Shown: in pieces, positions 12,196 to 22,910 of the stretch
Layout: every line of letters begins with the position of its first letter
How positions within the stretch are numbered: position 1 is the stretch's first letter
From: Ceraceosorus guamensis
Lineage: Eukaryota; Basidiomycota; Exobasidiomycetes; Ceraceosorales; Ceraceosoraceae
NCBI RefSeq assembly: GCF_003144195.1
Contig: NW_020290014.1
Coordinates: 124,001-188,000, forward strand
Direction: 5' to 3'
Length of the DNA: 64,000 nt
Notes under the pieces: model-generated
What the model was told of the DNA's origin: nothing
Seen by the model: only the letters and a program-made list of their open reading frames with translations
The model's database searches: none
Made by a program: the position numbers and the translations under genes

Positions 12196-13960
12196 CTCAG
12201 ATCTACGATCGATGATAGTGGATTGGGCAAAGAAGGAGAGGTAGTCAGTCATGACTCCAAAGAGCGGATGCGCCTCTTCTGCCACTCACGAATCGTTTGT
12301 AGCTGTGCGCTTCATACGTCTTCTTGCCCTTTCCGCCACGTTTATGCCTTCCACTAGCAGTGACCTTCATTCTAGGTTCGATCAACCCTCGAACAGTCAG
12401 ACTCTGGAACCTATCCCTGAACAGATTGCCTTCGGGTCTCAGGCTCCGGAGATTCTCGCTCAATTCTTCTCCCAGCTGCACATCGTCCTCCGCCTTGGGC
12501 TTTGGCACTTTGAACTTGCCCAGCCGTTGACCTGCCAAACCTGCTTTTGACAATCTGGACTCGCGTGAAGACAGCTTTGACAGCCGCGAAGCGACGCGCT
12601 TCGCTTCGGCTTCGAGAGCTGCCTTCTTGAGGGCGGAAAGAGAGGATAGCTGCGCACGTTGAATCTTGGCGGCTTTGGCTGCAAGGCGGAGAGTTTGCTA
12701 CAAAGTTGACAGGCGCACGTTCCGCATTGCATTGTCAGCTGAATCAACATTCCATCAGAGGCTGTGACTGCGTATCAGCCTATGCTCCTCACCTCATGAC
12801 GGACTCTCTTTGCTCGATTTAGCTGCACTCTCGTCTTCCTCTTGGGATCCTTCTTCACGACTGGTGCCTCCGCTTCATCTTCTCCTACAGTATCGTCATC
12901 ATCTTGCTCAGCTTCATCGCCGACAAGCATACCTCGCACCCTTTTAGCATCGGCCTCATCCATTTTCGCGATCTTGCCTCCATCGTCCCACTCCTTCTTG
13001 AAAGCTTCGTGCCTTAGCCGCTCGTGTTCGTGCGCAACAGCCTCGGCACCCACCCGGGCCAAGAGCGCATCGTGTGATTCCAGGGTAGGATTGTAGGATT
13101 GGCCGGCGTGCGGCTGCGAGATGGCTGGTCGCGATACATGAACGGAAGCACCAAGGGTTCGAGGAGCTTTCGTCGGCAGCTGGTGAGACATGAGAAAGCA
13201 GGAATGCGATCAGGACAAGCCAGACATCTGAAACGCAGAGCACCGGACTCACCTTGTTGAATTCTCTCTGAGCGTTGGCTAGCCACTCGTCCTCCTCCTC
13301 CTCAGCAGCGGCAACGTCAACCGCACCGCGCTCGTCCGCTGTTGCGTCTTGCCATATATCTGCGTGAGCATCAGGAGCGGCCTCTCTCACCCTGCCTTGC
13401 TCCCCTTCCACCACAGCGCCGAAGGGTCCCCTGATAGTGTGCCCGGCCAATCTCTTGAGCTGATCCTTCTGAGATTTGCTTATTCTGTTCAGCCTTGCTC
13501 TGCGCTTGTCTTCTGCTGTCATTTGACCTTCTGAGCTCTTGCTCTGGTCTTGTCGCTTAGCTCGACCGGTCAATGCTGGTACTGCACTGCTGCTCTGCAG
13601 ACCCTCCATGCTGCGCAGAGGCTTCTTCAGCCTGTGAGACCTGGCAAGTTGACGCGCAACGTCTTCGTCCCCCACCCTGTCCTCCACAAACAGCTCGTCA
13701 AAACCCGCTGCCTTGTCCTTCTCTGTCTCGTCGTCGATCTTCTTTCCCTTTCCCTTGCCTTTGGTGGAAGTCCGTGACGGCAAGCCTGCTCTCTCTCTGG
13801 CCCTCGCCTCTTCCATTCCAGCTTCCACCTCTGATAAGTCGACATGCTTCCTCCATGACGCCTTGTTCTTTCGCGATGTCCGGCGCGACGATTGGCCGGA
13901 CCTTGCATCCATCAGTCCCGAAGCGTCTTTGCTTCGCGGTGCTGAGCTCGATTTGGGCAT
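12196..13960 (-). CDS. NOP53: Ribosome biogenesis factor Nop53 (GLTSCR2/PICT1 family)
   Basis: Nucleolar factor of 60S subunit maturation; in yeast Nop53 brings the exosome and Mtr4 to the 7S pre-rRNA. Three long exons are clear: 13960-13253, 13179-12793 and 12697-12290. The N-terminal stretch has the family signature SWRKHVDLSEVE, followed by a region with FVEDRVGDED and acidic/basic low-complexity segments. The C-terminal third is a Lys/Arg/Ala-rich helix ending in YEAHSYKRF. A strong donor (GTGAGT at 12289) directly after KRF suggests an 88-nt intron and a last exon of only two codons (12201-12196, Ile then stop), giving about 502 residues. Reading through instead adds 15 unrelated residues and stops at 12245. 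It converges with the synthetase gene 170 bp away. Identity is good; the 3' end is uncertain. Confidence 0.87.
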
Positions 13961-14681
13961 CTTGAAAGACTCTTACAACGACGGAGCTCTCTTTGACCTG
14001 TGTGCGATTTCAGGTGCCGAACCTCGCGCTATCTTGCGGCGGTATTCAGCTCCTTCAGTAGAGATGCTGGAAGATTGTTGAGCGTGGTAGTATAATTATC
14101 AAGATTGACCGTGGGCAAGGACTGACAGAGGCAGTGAGAAGAAGGCGGTCAAGTCTGTCCCTTCGACATCGAGCCACATTCAAGATTTGATGCAGCGGCC
14201 AAATTTCACGACACATCCCTCTCTCTCGCACGGGAGCACATTGAGCAGCCCGTGTCGAGTCACGTGCGTGTGTGCGCAGTCCACGTGCGCGAAGGGCGCT
14301 CGCTGCTGATGAGGCGCGTTTCCAAACGGCTTCAACCGGTTGGCTGGCCCTGCCTATACATGCTGTATGCCTGCGTGCCGCGTTCTTGAAGGCGCCCGCC
14401 CGCGCTCGCTCGCCCATTCGGGTGCAGTCGCACGCAGCAAGGCTGGCGTTTGGGCTCACCAAGCGGCACGCACGCAGCGAACGCAGCCTACCGCACACAC
14501 ACACATCTTCTCAGCGCGGACACGCGTTTGCGCTTGCTCGTTGCCTGTTTGAGCTTCCAAGTGATTCACAAATCACAAGCAGGTACCCTATCTAACCTTG
14601 CCAGAACGCCATCACGCCACCGCTCCGCATTCTCTTCGTCTATCCGCTAGTCTTCGTAGCCTGCCGTTGAGCTATCGCAAA
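13961..14681. other. Divergent promoter region NOP53 / MAS1
   Basis: A 721-bp spacer between divergent start codons, GC-rich in the middle with a short CA run near 14495. It contains GTCACGTGCG near 14260, including the E-box core CACGTG. No gene is supported. Confidence 0.45.
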
Positions 14682-16869
14682 ATGTCGGCTCGTTACTTGG
14701 TTAACAGCGCTCTCCGCAGCCCAGCGGTGCTCAGACCCGCTGCTCCTTCTCTCACCCGATCTGTCCCTCGCTCTTTCGCTAGCATTGCTCAGAGGCAGGT
14801 GAGTACTTTGAAAGAGACTTCCCGCGCGGTGGATCTCGATTGTGCTGGATACAGCAGCGGCTCTCTCCTTTGCAAATCGGAGCAGCGGCGTGCAGATGCG
14901 CAAAAGTGGGCACGAAGGAAATCGTGGGCAGGCGAAATGCACACACTTGCGCATGTGCCCAAGGATCGGGAAGAATGCAGTCGGACCTTCGAGCTCACCA
15001 AAGATGTCGAGAACCTCAGCGCCATGTAGAGGCGGATCATTTGCTTGTCGGAGGAATAGCTGGAGCGTTCTGGCTGACATGTCATGTGCGCTCCCGTTCT
15101 TCTTCGCAGCCCATCACGCAGACCACGACTCTGCCAAATGGTCTTACCGTTGCGACAGAATCCAGCCCTTCCGCACAGACGGCCACCGTGGGTGTCTGGA
15201 TTGATGCTGGTTCGCGAGCGGAGACGGACAGGACCAACGGAACTGCGCATTTCTTGGAGCACATGGCCTTCAAAGGTGAGTCTGCACGTCGAACCACATC
15301 CGAAGTTCGCCGAAGTGAAAAGAGAGGCGTACTGCGCACTAGAAGCGGACGTGGTCAGTGCAGGCACTCATCCAGCATAAGCCTTTGCTCGTTCATTGAA
15401 TTACAGGCACGGGTCGCCGCAATCAGCACGCCTTGGAGCTGGAAGTAGAGAACCTGGGTGCGCACCTCAACGCATACACTTCCCGAGAGCAAACAGTCTA
15501 CTACGCCAAGGCTTTCCGCAAGGACGTGCCCCAAGCAGTGGACATCATTTCTGATATTTTGCAAAATTCCAAATTGGAGAACGGTGCCATCGAGAGGGAA
15601 CGCGATGTGATTCTGCGCGAGCAGGAGGAGGTCGACAAGCAGCTGGATGAGGTCGTGTTTGATCACCTCCACTCCGTGGCTTTCCAAGGTGAGTCTGCAA
15701 AGGGAGCATGGACACATCCCATGCTTCTGCCTGCTCACGTGCCCCCGCGCGTCTCTCTCTCATCTTGGCAGGACAAGCCTTGGGACGCACCATCCTTGGA
15801 CCCAAGGAGAACATTCTCTCCATCAAGCGCGACGATCTCGCCTCCTACATTCAGACCAACTACTCCGCCGACCGAATGGTTCTCGTTGGTGCTGGTGGTA
15901 TTGAACACGACGCCCTTGTGAAGCTGGCCGAGAAAAATTTTGGCAGCCTGCCCACTTCTTCCAATCCCATCAAGCTGGGCAACACCGCTGGTCCCAAGAC
16001 CAAGTTCGTAGGGTCTGAGGTCCGCATTCGCGATGATGACTCGCCCACCATCAACCTTGCCATCGCGGTCGAGGGAGCTGGGTGGTCTAGCCCTGACTAC
16101 TTCCCCTTGTTGGTTCTGCAAGCCATCATGGGCAACTGGGACCGATCTCTTGGATCGAGTCCTCTGCTCAGCTCGCGCTTGTCTCACATTTACTCTTCCA
16201 ACAACTACGCCAACTCCTTCATGCACTTCAGCACCTCCTACTCCGACACAGGTCTTTGGGGCATCTACATTGTCTCGGAAAACTTTATGAACTTGGACGA
16301 TGTGGTGCACTTTACCCTGAGGGAGTGGCAGAGGATGAGCTCGGCGCCTACTGAGGGAGAGGTGGAGAGAGCAAAGAGCCAACTCAAGGCAAGCTTGCTT
16401 CTGGGTCTGGACGGAACCACCGCGATCGCGGAGGACATTGGTCGTCAACTCGTCACTACTGGTCGCAGAGCTACACCTGCGGAAATCTCTGCCGCCATCG
16501 AGGCTGTTGGACCTGCTCAGATCCAACAAGTCGCCCGCAAGTACCTTTGTGAGTCACGAACTTTTCAATGAGGCGGTCCACTGTTCTTACACTCATTCGC
16601 TCATTCGTTCCAACAGGGGACGCTGATATCGCCATCTCCGCTCATGGTCGCGTGGAAGGATTGCTCGACTACAGCAGAAGTGAGTACAAGGGCAGAGCCT
16701 GACAGACCGACTCGTGCACCGACATGTAACTTACATGTCCCACCCTATTCACCCCTCACCGCAGTTCGCAACGACATGTCGAGCATGTGAGTACGACGCG
16801 ACCGGCCCACTCTGAGCAGCGATCTTGATGCTGATGTTCTCGTCTTCTGATCTCCGCAGGGTGTGGTAA
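14682..16869 (+). CDS. MAS1: Mitochondrial processing peptidase beta subunit
   Basis: Catalytic subunit of the matrix zinc metallopeptidase that removes presequences from imported proteins; it works as a heterodimer with the alpha subunit. Seven exons: 14682-14798, 15110-15275, 15407-15688, 15772-16548, 16617-16679, 16765-16786 and 16860-16869, encoding 478 residues. Exon 1 is an Arg/Ser/Ala-rich presequence. The inverted zinc motif HFLEH is at residues 86-90 and the third ligand Glu166 lies 76 residues further on, as in pitrilysins. Intact zinc ligands separate it from the alpha subunit and from core protein 1. Without the last intron the frame would stop after MSSM; splicing to a 10-nt exon adds Val-Trp and reproduces the conserved C-terminal Trp (yeast ends MSMMRW). 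Intron 1 is long for this genome (311 nt). Confidence 0.95.
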
Positions 16870-18217
16870 AGAACTCCCGTCTACCGCATTGTGCCAGACG
16901 CCTGTATTCGCGTAGACTTGCGCCTTCTGTAGACCGGAGCGAGCAATCAAATTGTCGTCGTCTTTAGGAAAGCTGAGGCTCAAAGCGTGACCGTTCCAAC
17001 GTCGATTGAGCGGTCAATGCTTGCCGTTCATGCTGCATCGTGAAAGCAGAGTGGCGAATGGACGTAAGGTGCCTCACGAGTGAGCAGGGATCTCAAACCC
17101 GTCTCCAGTCTGAGCGACAGAAACGCCGGCAGACGAGAAAAACGACGGAAGTCGATGAAGCATGCTGCCCAGCCGACATTGCGCAATCACTCAGTGCTCT
17201 CCGTGAATATCTTGACCCACCTCCGTGCGATGCGTCCGGAGGCATGATATGAAGTGCGTCAGGGCCGTTGAGTAGGGTTGCAGCATGGATAAGAATGAGA
17301 TCCTTATCGACGCAGGGGTACAGTGACGCAGGACAGATCCGATGACGGTTCTACACCAGCGTCATGACCCAGTCAGAGTCCGAGTTGCGAAAGGCGAGAG
17401 AGTGGAGACGGCGATTAGTGATCATTCCGAGTCACAAAGGTTTTGACGCTGTATCACCTTGCGCAGAAGGCTTTTCTCCGTTAGCGCAAGCTGTCGGATC
17501 GGGGAAAAGGCGCCAGGCTCGTGAAGCTTCCTTCACAGCCAGCTCGTGCTGGTACAAATGTCTTTTAGCGGCCTTGCTGCACGCACCAGCATCCTCTTGG
17601 CGAAACGCGCTGCAAGACGCCGGACGAAGCGCGAGGATACGGAGCTACGCAGGCTTGGCAGGCGGGACTTCATCACGACTCGTGACTGTTTAGCTTAAGT
17701 CCGACATTTCACGCGCACCACAGCGCGCGGCGCGAATAAAGTCCGGAAGAACCGCTTGCCGTGACCGCTGCTGCTTGCTCTGCATATCTCCATCAAGATT
17801 TTTGTGCACGGATAGGTCATGATCACAACCGCAATGCTTCTTCTCCAAAGGGAGTGAGAGTGGTGAGTTTGTGATCAATGTATCGTAACGACCGTAATCG
17901 TGAAACTGAGGAAGAGAAGCAAAAGGTGCATGAGCTTGCGCACCCGTCACTGCATGCTCCGATGCAACCTGAACGAGGTTTGCAGCGAGGTTTGCAGCAT
18001 GCACAGGACTGATGGTACCATACGCTTGTCTGCGAACGAAAGTGACCGATAAAGGTACAAAAAGGGGGAACTTCGTGGCCACTTAATGTTGTCGCTCATC
18101 CTCAACTCACAACCGACTAAGCAACAAGCGAGGCTGAGACTGCCTCTTCTTAGCCTGCCCCCGCCAGCCGAGTCTTGCCTCTTCTAACCCATAGACACGC
18201 CTACCCTCGCAGCAAGC
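16870..18217. other. Intergenic region, no supported gene
   Basis: This 1.35-kb spacer separates MAS1 from the MFS transporter. Frames of about 110-130 codons on each strand (17364-17693 plus, 17690-18082 minus) show no family features. A short direct duplication (CGAGGTTTGCAG) is at about 17972-17997. Confidence 0.45.
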
Positions 18218-20035
18218 ATGTCTACTATTGCCTCGGTCTTCTCGACCTCCATCGCGGGAGAGATACTCAATCATCTCACCCACGGTACGGTAGCCACGCG
18301 GCCGGAACAATCGCAGCATTTTGTCCCTCCATACGCTCTCCAATCAGCAACAAAGGCTCTTGATGCAGTGCCCGAACTTTCAGAAAAGGCAGCGCGCTCC
18401 TCGTACACGTCTTCTGGCAATGCGACGCCCCGCCCTGCGAGCGTCGCCGATGTTAAAGGGCGAGCTTCCAGTGCCGAAACTCTAGCAGATGAAGCAAAGG
18501 CAGCTATCAAGCCTGCGCAGGATGTTGAAGCAGGCGTCAAAGAAATGTCTGAAGGCTTCACAGATGGCGCTGCGCCCGAACGGATAGAGTCTCGGATCCT
18601 ACCCTCGAAGCCTATCCCTAAAGGCGTCAAGGTGGTGGGCTGGTACTCGGATGATGACGATGAGAATCCTCAGAACTGGTCGAGCCGCAAAAAGCAGAGC
18701 GTGGCGATGCTGATCAGCTTCATGACGTTCAGCGTCTACGCCTCTTCCGCCGCATACACGCCCTCCATACCCGGCGTCATGGCAGAATTCCAAGTATCGC
18801 AGGTGCAAGCCATCATGGGTCTTTCGCTCTTCGTCATCGCGTACGGAATTGGTCCCATCTTCTTCTCGGGTCCCTCAGAGCTGGCAGTTTTAGGCCGCAA
18901 CCGGCTCTACATTCCTACACACATTCTCCTCGTAGCCAGCAACTTTTTGGCTGCTTTCGCACCAAACTATTCGACCTTGATGGCAGCTCGGTTCATGGCC
19001 GGCTTCTTTGGCTCCCCAGCCCTGGCAACGGGCGGAGCATCCTTGGGCGACATGTTTGACAACCTCAAACTGCCCATCTACATCGCCGTCTGGAGCGGAG
19101 GAGCCATCTGTGGCCCTGTTTTCGGACCTGTGCTTGGAGGATACGCAGCGCAGTACAGTACGTGGAGATGGCCACTCTACATCATCACGATTCTGAGCAT
19201 CATCAGTCTATTCTGCTTGACATTCTTGCTGCCCGAGACTTATGCACCCACAATCCTGCTGCACCGCGCTCAACGCCTGCGCAAGTTGACAGGAGACGAA
19301 TCCCTTAAGAGTCAAAGCGAAATCGATCAAGACTCCGTCGCCTTTTCTTCCATCTTGGCCGAGTCCATCTGGAGGCCCATCCGTCTCGCTTTCGAGCCCA
19401 TCGTCTTTTTCACCTGCGCCTACCTCGGCCTGGTCTATGCCGCCTTCTACCTCTTCTTTGAGGCCTTTCCCATCCTCTACTCTTCCTACGGCTGGGGTCT
19501 CGGAGCTCAGTCGCTGCCCTTCTTGGCCTTTGCAGTCTCGGGCGTCATCTCCGTCGGCGCATACATCTGGTACATTCAAAACATCTACGCTCCTCGATTT
19601 AGGGCCAAGGCTGAAAAGGGTATCATCGAGCCGGAAGACAGGCTCAGCATCGCTTTGGCCGGCTTTGCTGCTTTTCCGGTCTCCATCCTCATCTTTGGTT
19701 GGACAGCAGAATATCAAGTGCACTGGATCGTTCCGACCATCTTTGCAGCTCTGCTACTCCCCAGCGTCTTTTTATCATTTCAATCCCTGCTCGTCTATCT
19801 GCCAATGTGCTACCCTACCGTCGCAGCTTCCGTCTTGGCCACCTGCTCCGTCATCAGATCCAGCTTGGCGGGCGCTTTCCCGATCTTTGGACACGCTTTC
19901 TACAGCAAGCTTGGATTGGGAGTTGGAAGCACAGTCATCGCTGCCATCGGCATCGCCCTCGGACTTTGGCTGTTTGTCCTTCGCAAGTGGGGCGTTGTGC
20001 TGAGGAGAAGATCAAAGTATGCTCATGTCTACTAG
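18218..20035 (+). CDS. MFS drug/polyamine-type transporter (DHA1 family)
   Basis: Probable plasma-membrane proton antiporter of the 12-helix DHA1 group (relatives include Flr1, Tpo1-4 and bicyclomycin-type exporters). Single exon, 605 residues. The first 155 or so residues form a hydrophilic cytosolic tail containing the family hallmark ENPQNWSSRKK just before helix 1. Helices follow from about residue 163, with the antiporter motif C in helix 5 (GPVFGPVLGGYAAQ), a cytosolic loop between helices 6 and 7 starting at PETYAPTILLHRAQRLRK, and a short basic tail at the end. The absence of introns contrasts with most neighbours. It lies 0.9 kb upstream of the secreted-protein pair; whether they are co-regulated is unknown. 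Family is certain, substrate is not. Confidence 0.92.
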   Translation: MSTIASVFSTSIAGEILNHLTHGTVATRPEQSQHFVPPYALQSATKALDAVPELSEKAARSSYTSSGNATPRPASVADVKGRASSAETLADEAKAAIKPAQDVEAGVKEMSEGFTDGAAPERIESRILPSKPIPKGVKVVGWYSDDDDENPQNWSSRKKQSVAMLISFMTFSVYASSAAYTPSIPGVMAEFQVSQVQAIMGLSLFVIAYGIGPIFFSGPSELAVLGRNRLYIPTHILLVASNFLAAFAPNYSTLMAARFMAGFFGSPALATGGASLGDMFDNLKLPIYIAVWSGGAICGPVFGPVLGGYAAQYSTWRWPLYIITILSIISLFCLTFLLPETYAPTILLHRAQRLRKLTGDESLKSQSEIDQDSVAFSSILAESIWRPIRLAFEPIVFFTCAYLGLVYAAFYLFFEAFPILYSSYGWGLGAQSLPFLAFAVSGVISVGAYIWYIQNIYAPRFRAKAEKGIIEPEDRLSIALAGFAAFPVSILIFGWTAEYQVHWIVPTIFAALLLPSVFLSFQSLLVYLPMCYPTVAASVLATCSVIRSSLAGAFPIFGHAFYSKLGLGVGSTVIAAIGIALGLWLFVLRKWGVVLRRRSKYAHVY

Positions 20036-20906
20036 TCTGCGCTCACCACGATGCGTTCTTCGCTCCTTTTGTAACATACCCCTGTGCCTCGCAATCACCT
20101 CCAGATGCAATCGATGGTTGAATTGTGATCAACACTTACAGGCCTGGCAGTTCGCTCACTCGTGGGTCTGCACGCATTTCCAAGACTCTAGATGTCGTTA
20201 TATACTCGACTACGTCCAGGCGGCCAAGGTCCTCAAGAATGGTGTGAGGCTGTATATGGTGGTCTGTGCAAATGTGATTGGCGCCCTTTGAGCTGCAAAG
20301 ACCGGCAGATGAAATTGGCGTCGCAATTGAATGGGAGTCTGAGTCATCATGCAGCGATGAATGGGTGAGTATCGCTGTGTTTGTGTGAGATGCGTGACCT
20401 GAAACAATCACAGACCACAGTCATCAATGCTGTGCCCAATGTCTCACGAGTGCTGCGCCCATTTGCCTCTTGCAGCAATGAGCGTGGACAAGACTCGCCT
20501 CGCCTCTATATAGTCATCCCTCCACCATCGCACGCAGCATCCAGCACATGCCCGCCTCGTCAGCATCCTCTGACGCGTGTGAAAGGGCAGTCGATGCTGT
20601 GCTACCAGCATGTCCCGGCTCTTCTGCAGCATGCATGGGCATCGATCGACGTCTGCTCTCAAGGCAGCTCTGTGTATGTATGTGGCGATTCGTACAAGTA
20701 GTAAGTGACACAGTGGCGATGCAGTCGTGAGTGGCGCTGTCTTCTCAAGCAGCGCTCAAATAGGCCTGCCCCCCCCTCCCAGCATGGACTCGCGGTGATC
20801 CGCTCACGACTTGCACTACACTCAAACTCACTTACATTCACGGCTCCAAGAGCAGATTCGCGACCGTCATCTGTCGTATTTACCGTCTCCTACTCGGCTG
20901 CTCGTA
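20036..20906. other. Spacer between MFS gene and first secreted-protein gene
   Basis: An 871-bp spacer that probably carries the promoter of the first secreted-protein gene. A TATA-like word (CTATATAG, about 20506-20513) stands 400 bp before that start codon. No coding frame is supported. Confidence 0.4.
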
Positions 20907-21718
20907 ATGTTGCTCTCACTTCAAAGGGCACTGCTTTGTGGTTGGATGGCTGTGGCTTTGGACGCAGCGCTTGTCGCAGCTGTCGTGCTGCCGCAACACG
21001 GCTCGATGGATCTTTTCCCGAGGTACGTGTGGACGCTTTGAGTACCACTGGGTGCGACCCCTCCATTCGCGCGCCACCTTACGGTAAAACATCCTCCGCC
21101 TGCCGCAAAGGTCGCCTCTTTTAGGTGGCTGGCTCAAGAAAGCTACCGGTAGCGGCTCTGCGAGTGCTTCCAGCTCTGCGGGAAAGACCTTTTACAATCC
21201 AGCTGTGAGTGAAATCTTGGTGCGATTTGTCATAGACTTGCTGAAGCGTTCAGATACGACGGGCGGCGCGTACCTGCAGCACGATGCTGCGCACGTCTCG
21301 AGGTGGTATACGGATGTGGGAATGCTAAAGTGGGAACAGGACAGGGACAAGGGATTCACTCGGGTCAACGGTCACCCCAGCAAGCCTCCTGACACCTCTT
21401 TTTGGACTCGGCAAAAGGCGGTGAGTGTGGCACAGATTAGTCAAGGCCTGGGCTCAGCCTTGGCAGCTGACAGTCTCGTCGAGTCTTCTGGCGTCTCGAC
21501 GCTCCATCGCTGAACTTTCAATCCATGTGCAGAAATCGGACATGAAATCGCTCCACATGTACAAGAAGCATCCGTCAGAATCGTCTGCTTATGCGTTCAA
21601 CAAGCACACGGGAAAGTGGACCACGACTTCCGGCTGGCAGGATGGTGTCCCGGATCTCTTCAGCAAGAGCGTCATGATGGATCATCAGCCTCCCTCAGCG
21701 TCGTCTGACTTTCGTTGA
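20907..21718 (+). CDS. Small predicted secreted protein, paralogue A (unknown family)
   Basis: I do not recognise this family. The model has four exons: 20907-21022, about 21153-21204, 21280-21420 and 21533-21718, giving about 164 residues. Exon 1 encodes a hydrophobic leader (MLLSLQRALLCGWMAVALDA and a further hydrophobic stretch) typical of a signal peptide, then a short Pro/Arg segment. Exon 2 is Ser/Ala/Gly-rich, ending FYNPA. Exon 3 begins HDAAHVSRWY and is rich in Trp and charge, with a KGFTRV block and KPPDTSFW. Exon 4 has HMYKKH and FNKHTGKW. The mature part has no cysteine. The exon 2 acceptor is ambiguous: 21153, 21165 and 21174 all keep the frame. The model is supported by a neighbour (22911-23647) with the same exons, phases and motifs. 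Cell-wall or effector roles are guesses. Confidence 0.72.
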
Positions 21719-22910
21719 CATTTGCGGTACACAATTGACAAATGACATTTTGAATTCAGACCTTGGCCATCCAGGTCTGAGGAAATGTAAACTCTCGCTC
21801 TCCGCTACCTCAACCTCGCATACTGTTGTAGTCGTGAGTGGCAGCTCGAGCTCGAACGTGCATCCGTGCAGCTGGTGGAGAGCCAGGTGGCAAAAACAAA
21901 AGGCGTTCGATGTCGGCTCCTGCTCCGAGCAAGGCGACTCCAGATACAGGCAAAGCCAGGAGAAAGGCCAATGCTAGCTTGCAAAAAGTTGGCCCACGGC
22001 ACTGCTTTCGGAATAAATGCGATTGGCGTGGATATGTTTTGTGACTCGCAATCGCGTCTTGTCTTCGTCGCTCGCCGTTCGGCCAGGCGACTATACTCCG
22101 ACTTCCTCATTCGCGGAATTTGCGGGTGTGAAACGTCCTCAGCATAGATAAAAGGTGACCAAAATTACGCAATTTCGGTGGCCGAGCCTAGTGGCAAATA
22201 CTACACGCCCGCTTCGAGGCCCAGCGGCATATTCACATCAGGGGATGACCTGGGGCTTGGTCATGAAGCTAGGCGATACAATATACGGATGCAGGCTGCT
22301 TGCTCGAAGACAGCACCGAGGCTCCCGCATGCTTTGTAGGTGAAGTGCCAACATCGACGTCATTTGCAAGCGGCGAGGCAATGATGAGTGGCGAGATCCA
22401 GTCGCAAACCAGAAAGAGCCGATGTAGTCGACTGCTCGAATCGCGATCGCCCTCGGAACCCAGCTGCGCTCCGATCTCGCGGCAGAACGATCATGGTGAA
22501 AGCGTCAGCCCTAGCGTGAAAGCTGGGCCATCTCGAAGGTACTCGTTGAGCCTTGTTATGGGCCTAAAGGCTTGCTGCCGTTTGCAAGTCCTGTGTATAT
22601 GGTGCTCATTACGTCGTAAAGCTTGCTGCCGTGTCTGTGGTCTGCTATATTGCTCGTGCCTTGTCATCAAGGCCAGTAGGGCAAGTTTGACCAGCTTGAT
22701 GCAGAACAGATGAGACGTGAGGTATAAGAGCGTCAAAGCACAGCCAGCTCCCTGTGCTTGTGTTTGACCCTTGCCCCAATACGGTTGACCTGCTCTTTGA
22801 GTCGCGACTGCACCGCAGCTGGCTTGCTTGTACGTCGAAGCGTCACGTTTGTACCCGTTGGCTTTCAAGCTGCCATCTTCGTTCGCAGCTACAGCTTGCG
22901 CTTGCTCAGA
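21719..22910. other. Spacer between the two secreted-protein genes
   Basis: A 1.2-kb spacer with no supported gene. A short imperfect duplication, AAAGCTTGCTGCCGT-like, occurs near 22567 and 22618. The last 200 bases contain a TATA-like element, listed separately. Confidence 0.45.
22723..22728 (+). promoter_or_regulatory. TATA-box candidate of paralogue B
   Basis: The word TATAAG stands 188 bp upstream of the start codon of paralogue B, a normal distance for a fungal core promoter. No other evidence. Confidence 0.3.

Noticed and set aside
15735-16529. 264-codon open frame on the minus strand
   Set aside because: Exactly antisense to the long exon of MAS1, with no family features; a shadow of its codon bias.
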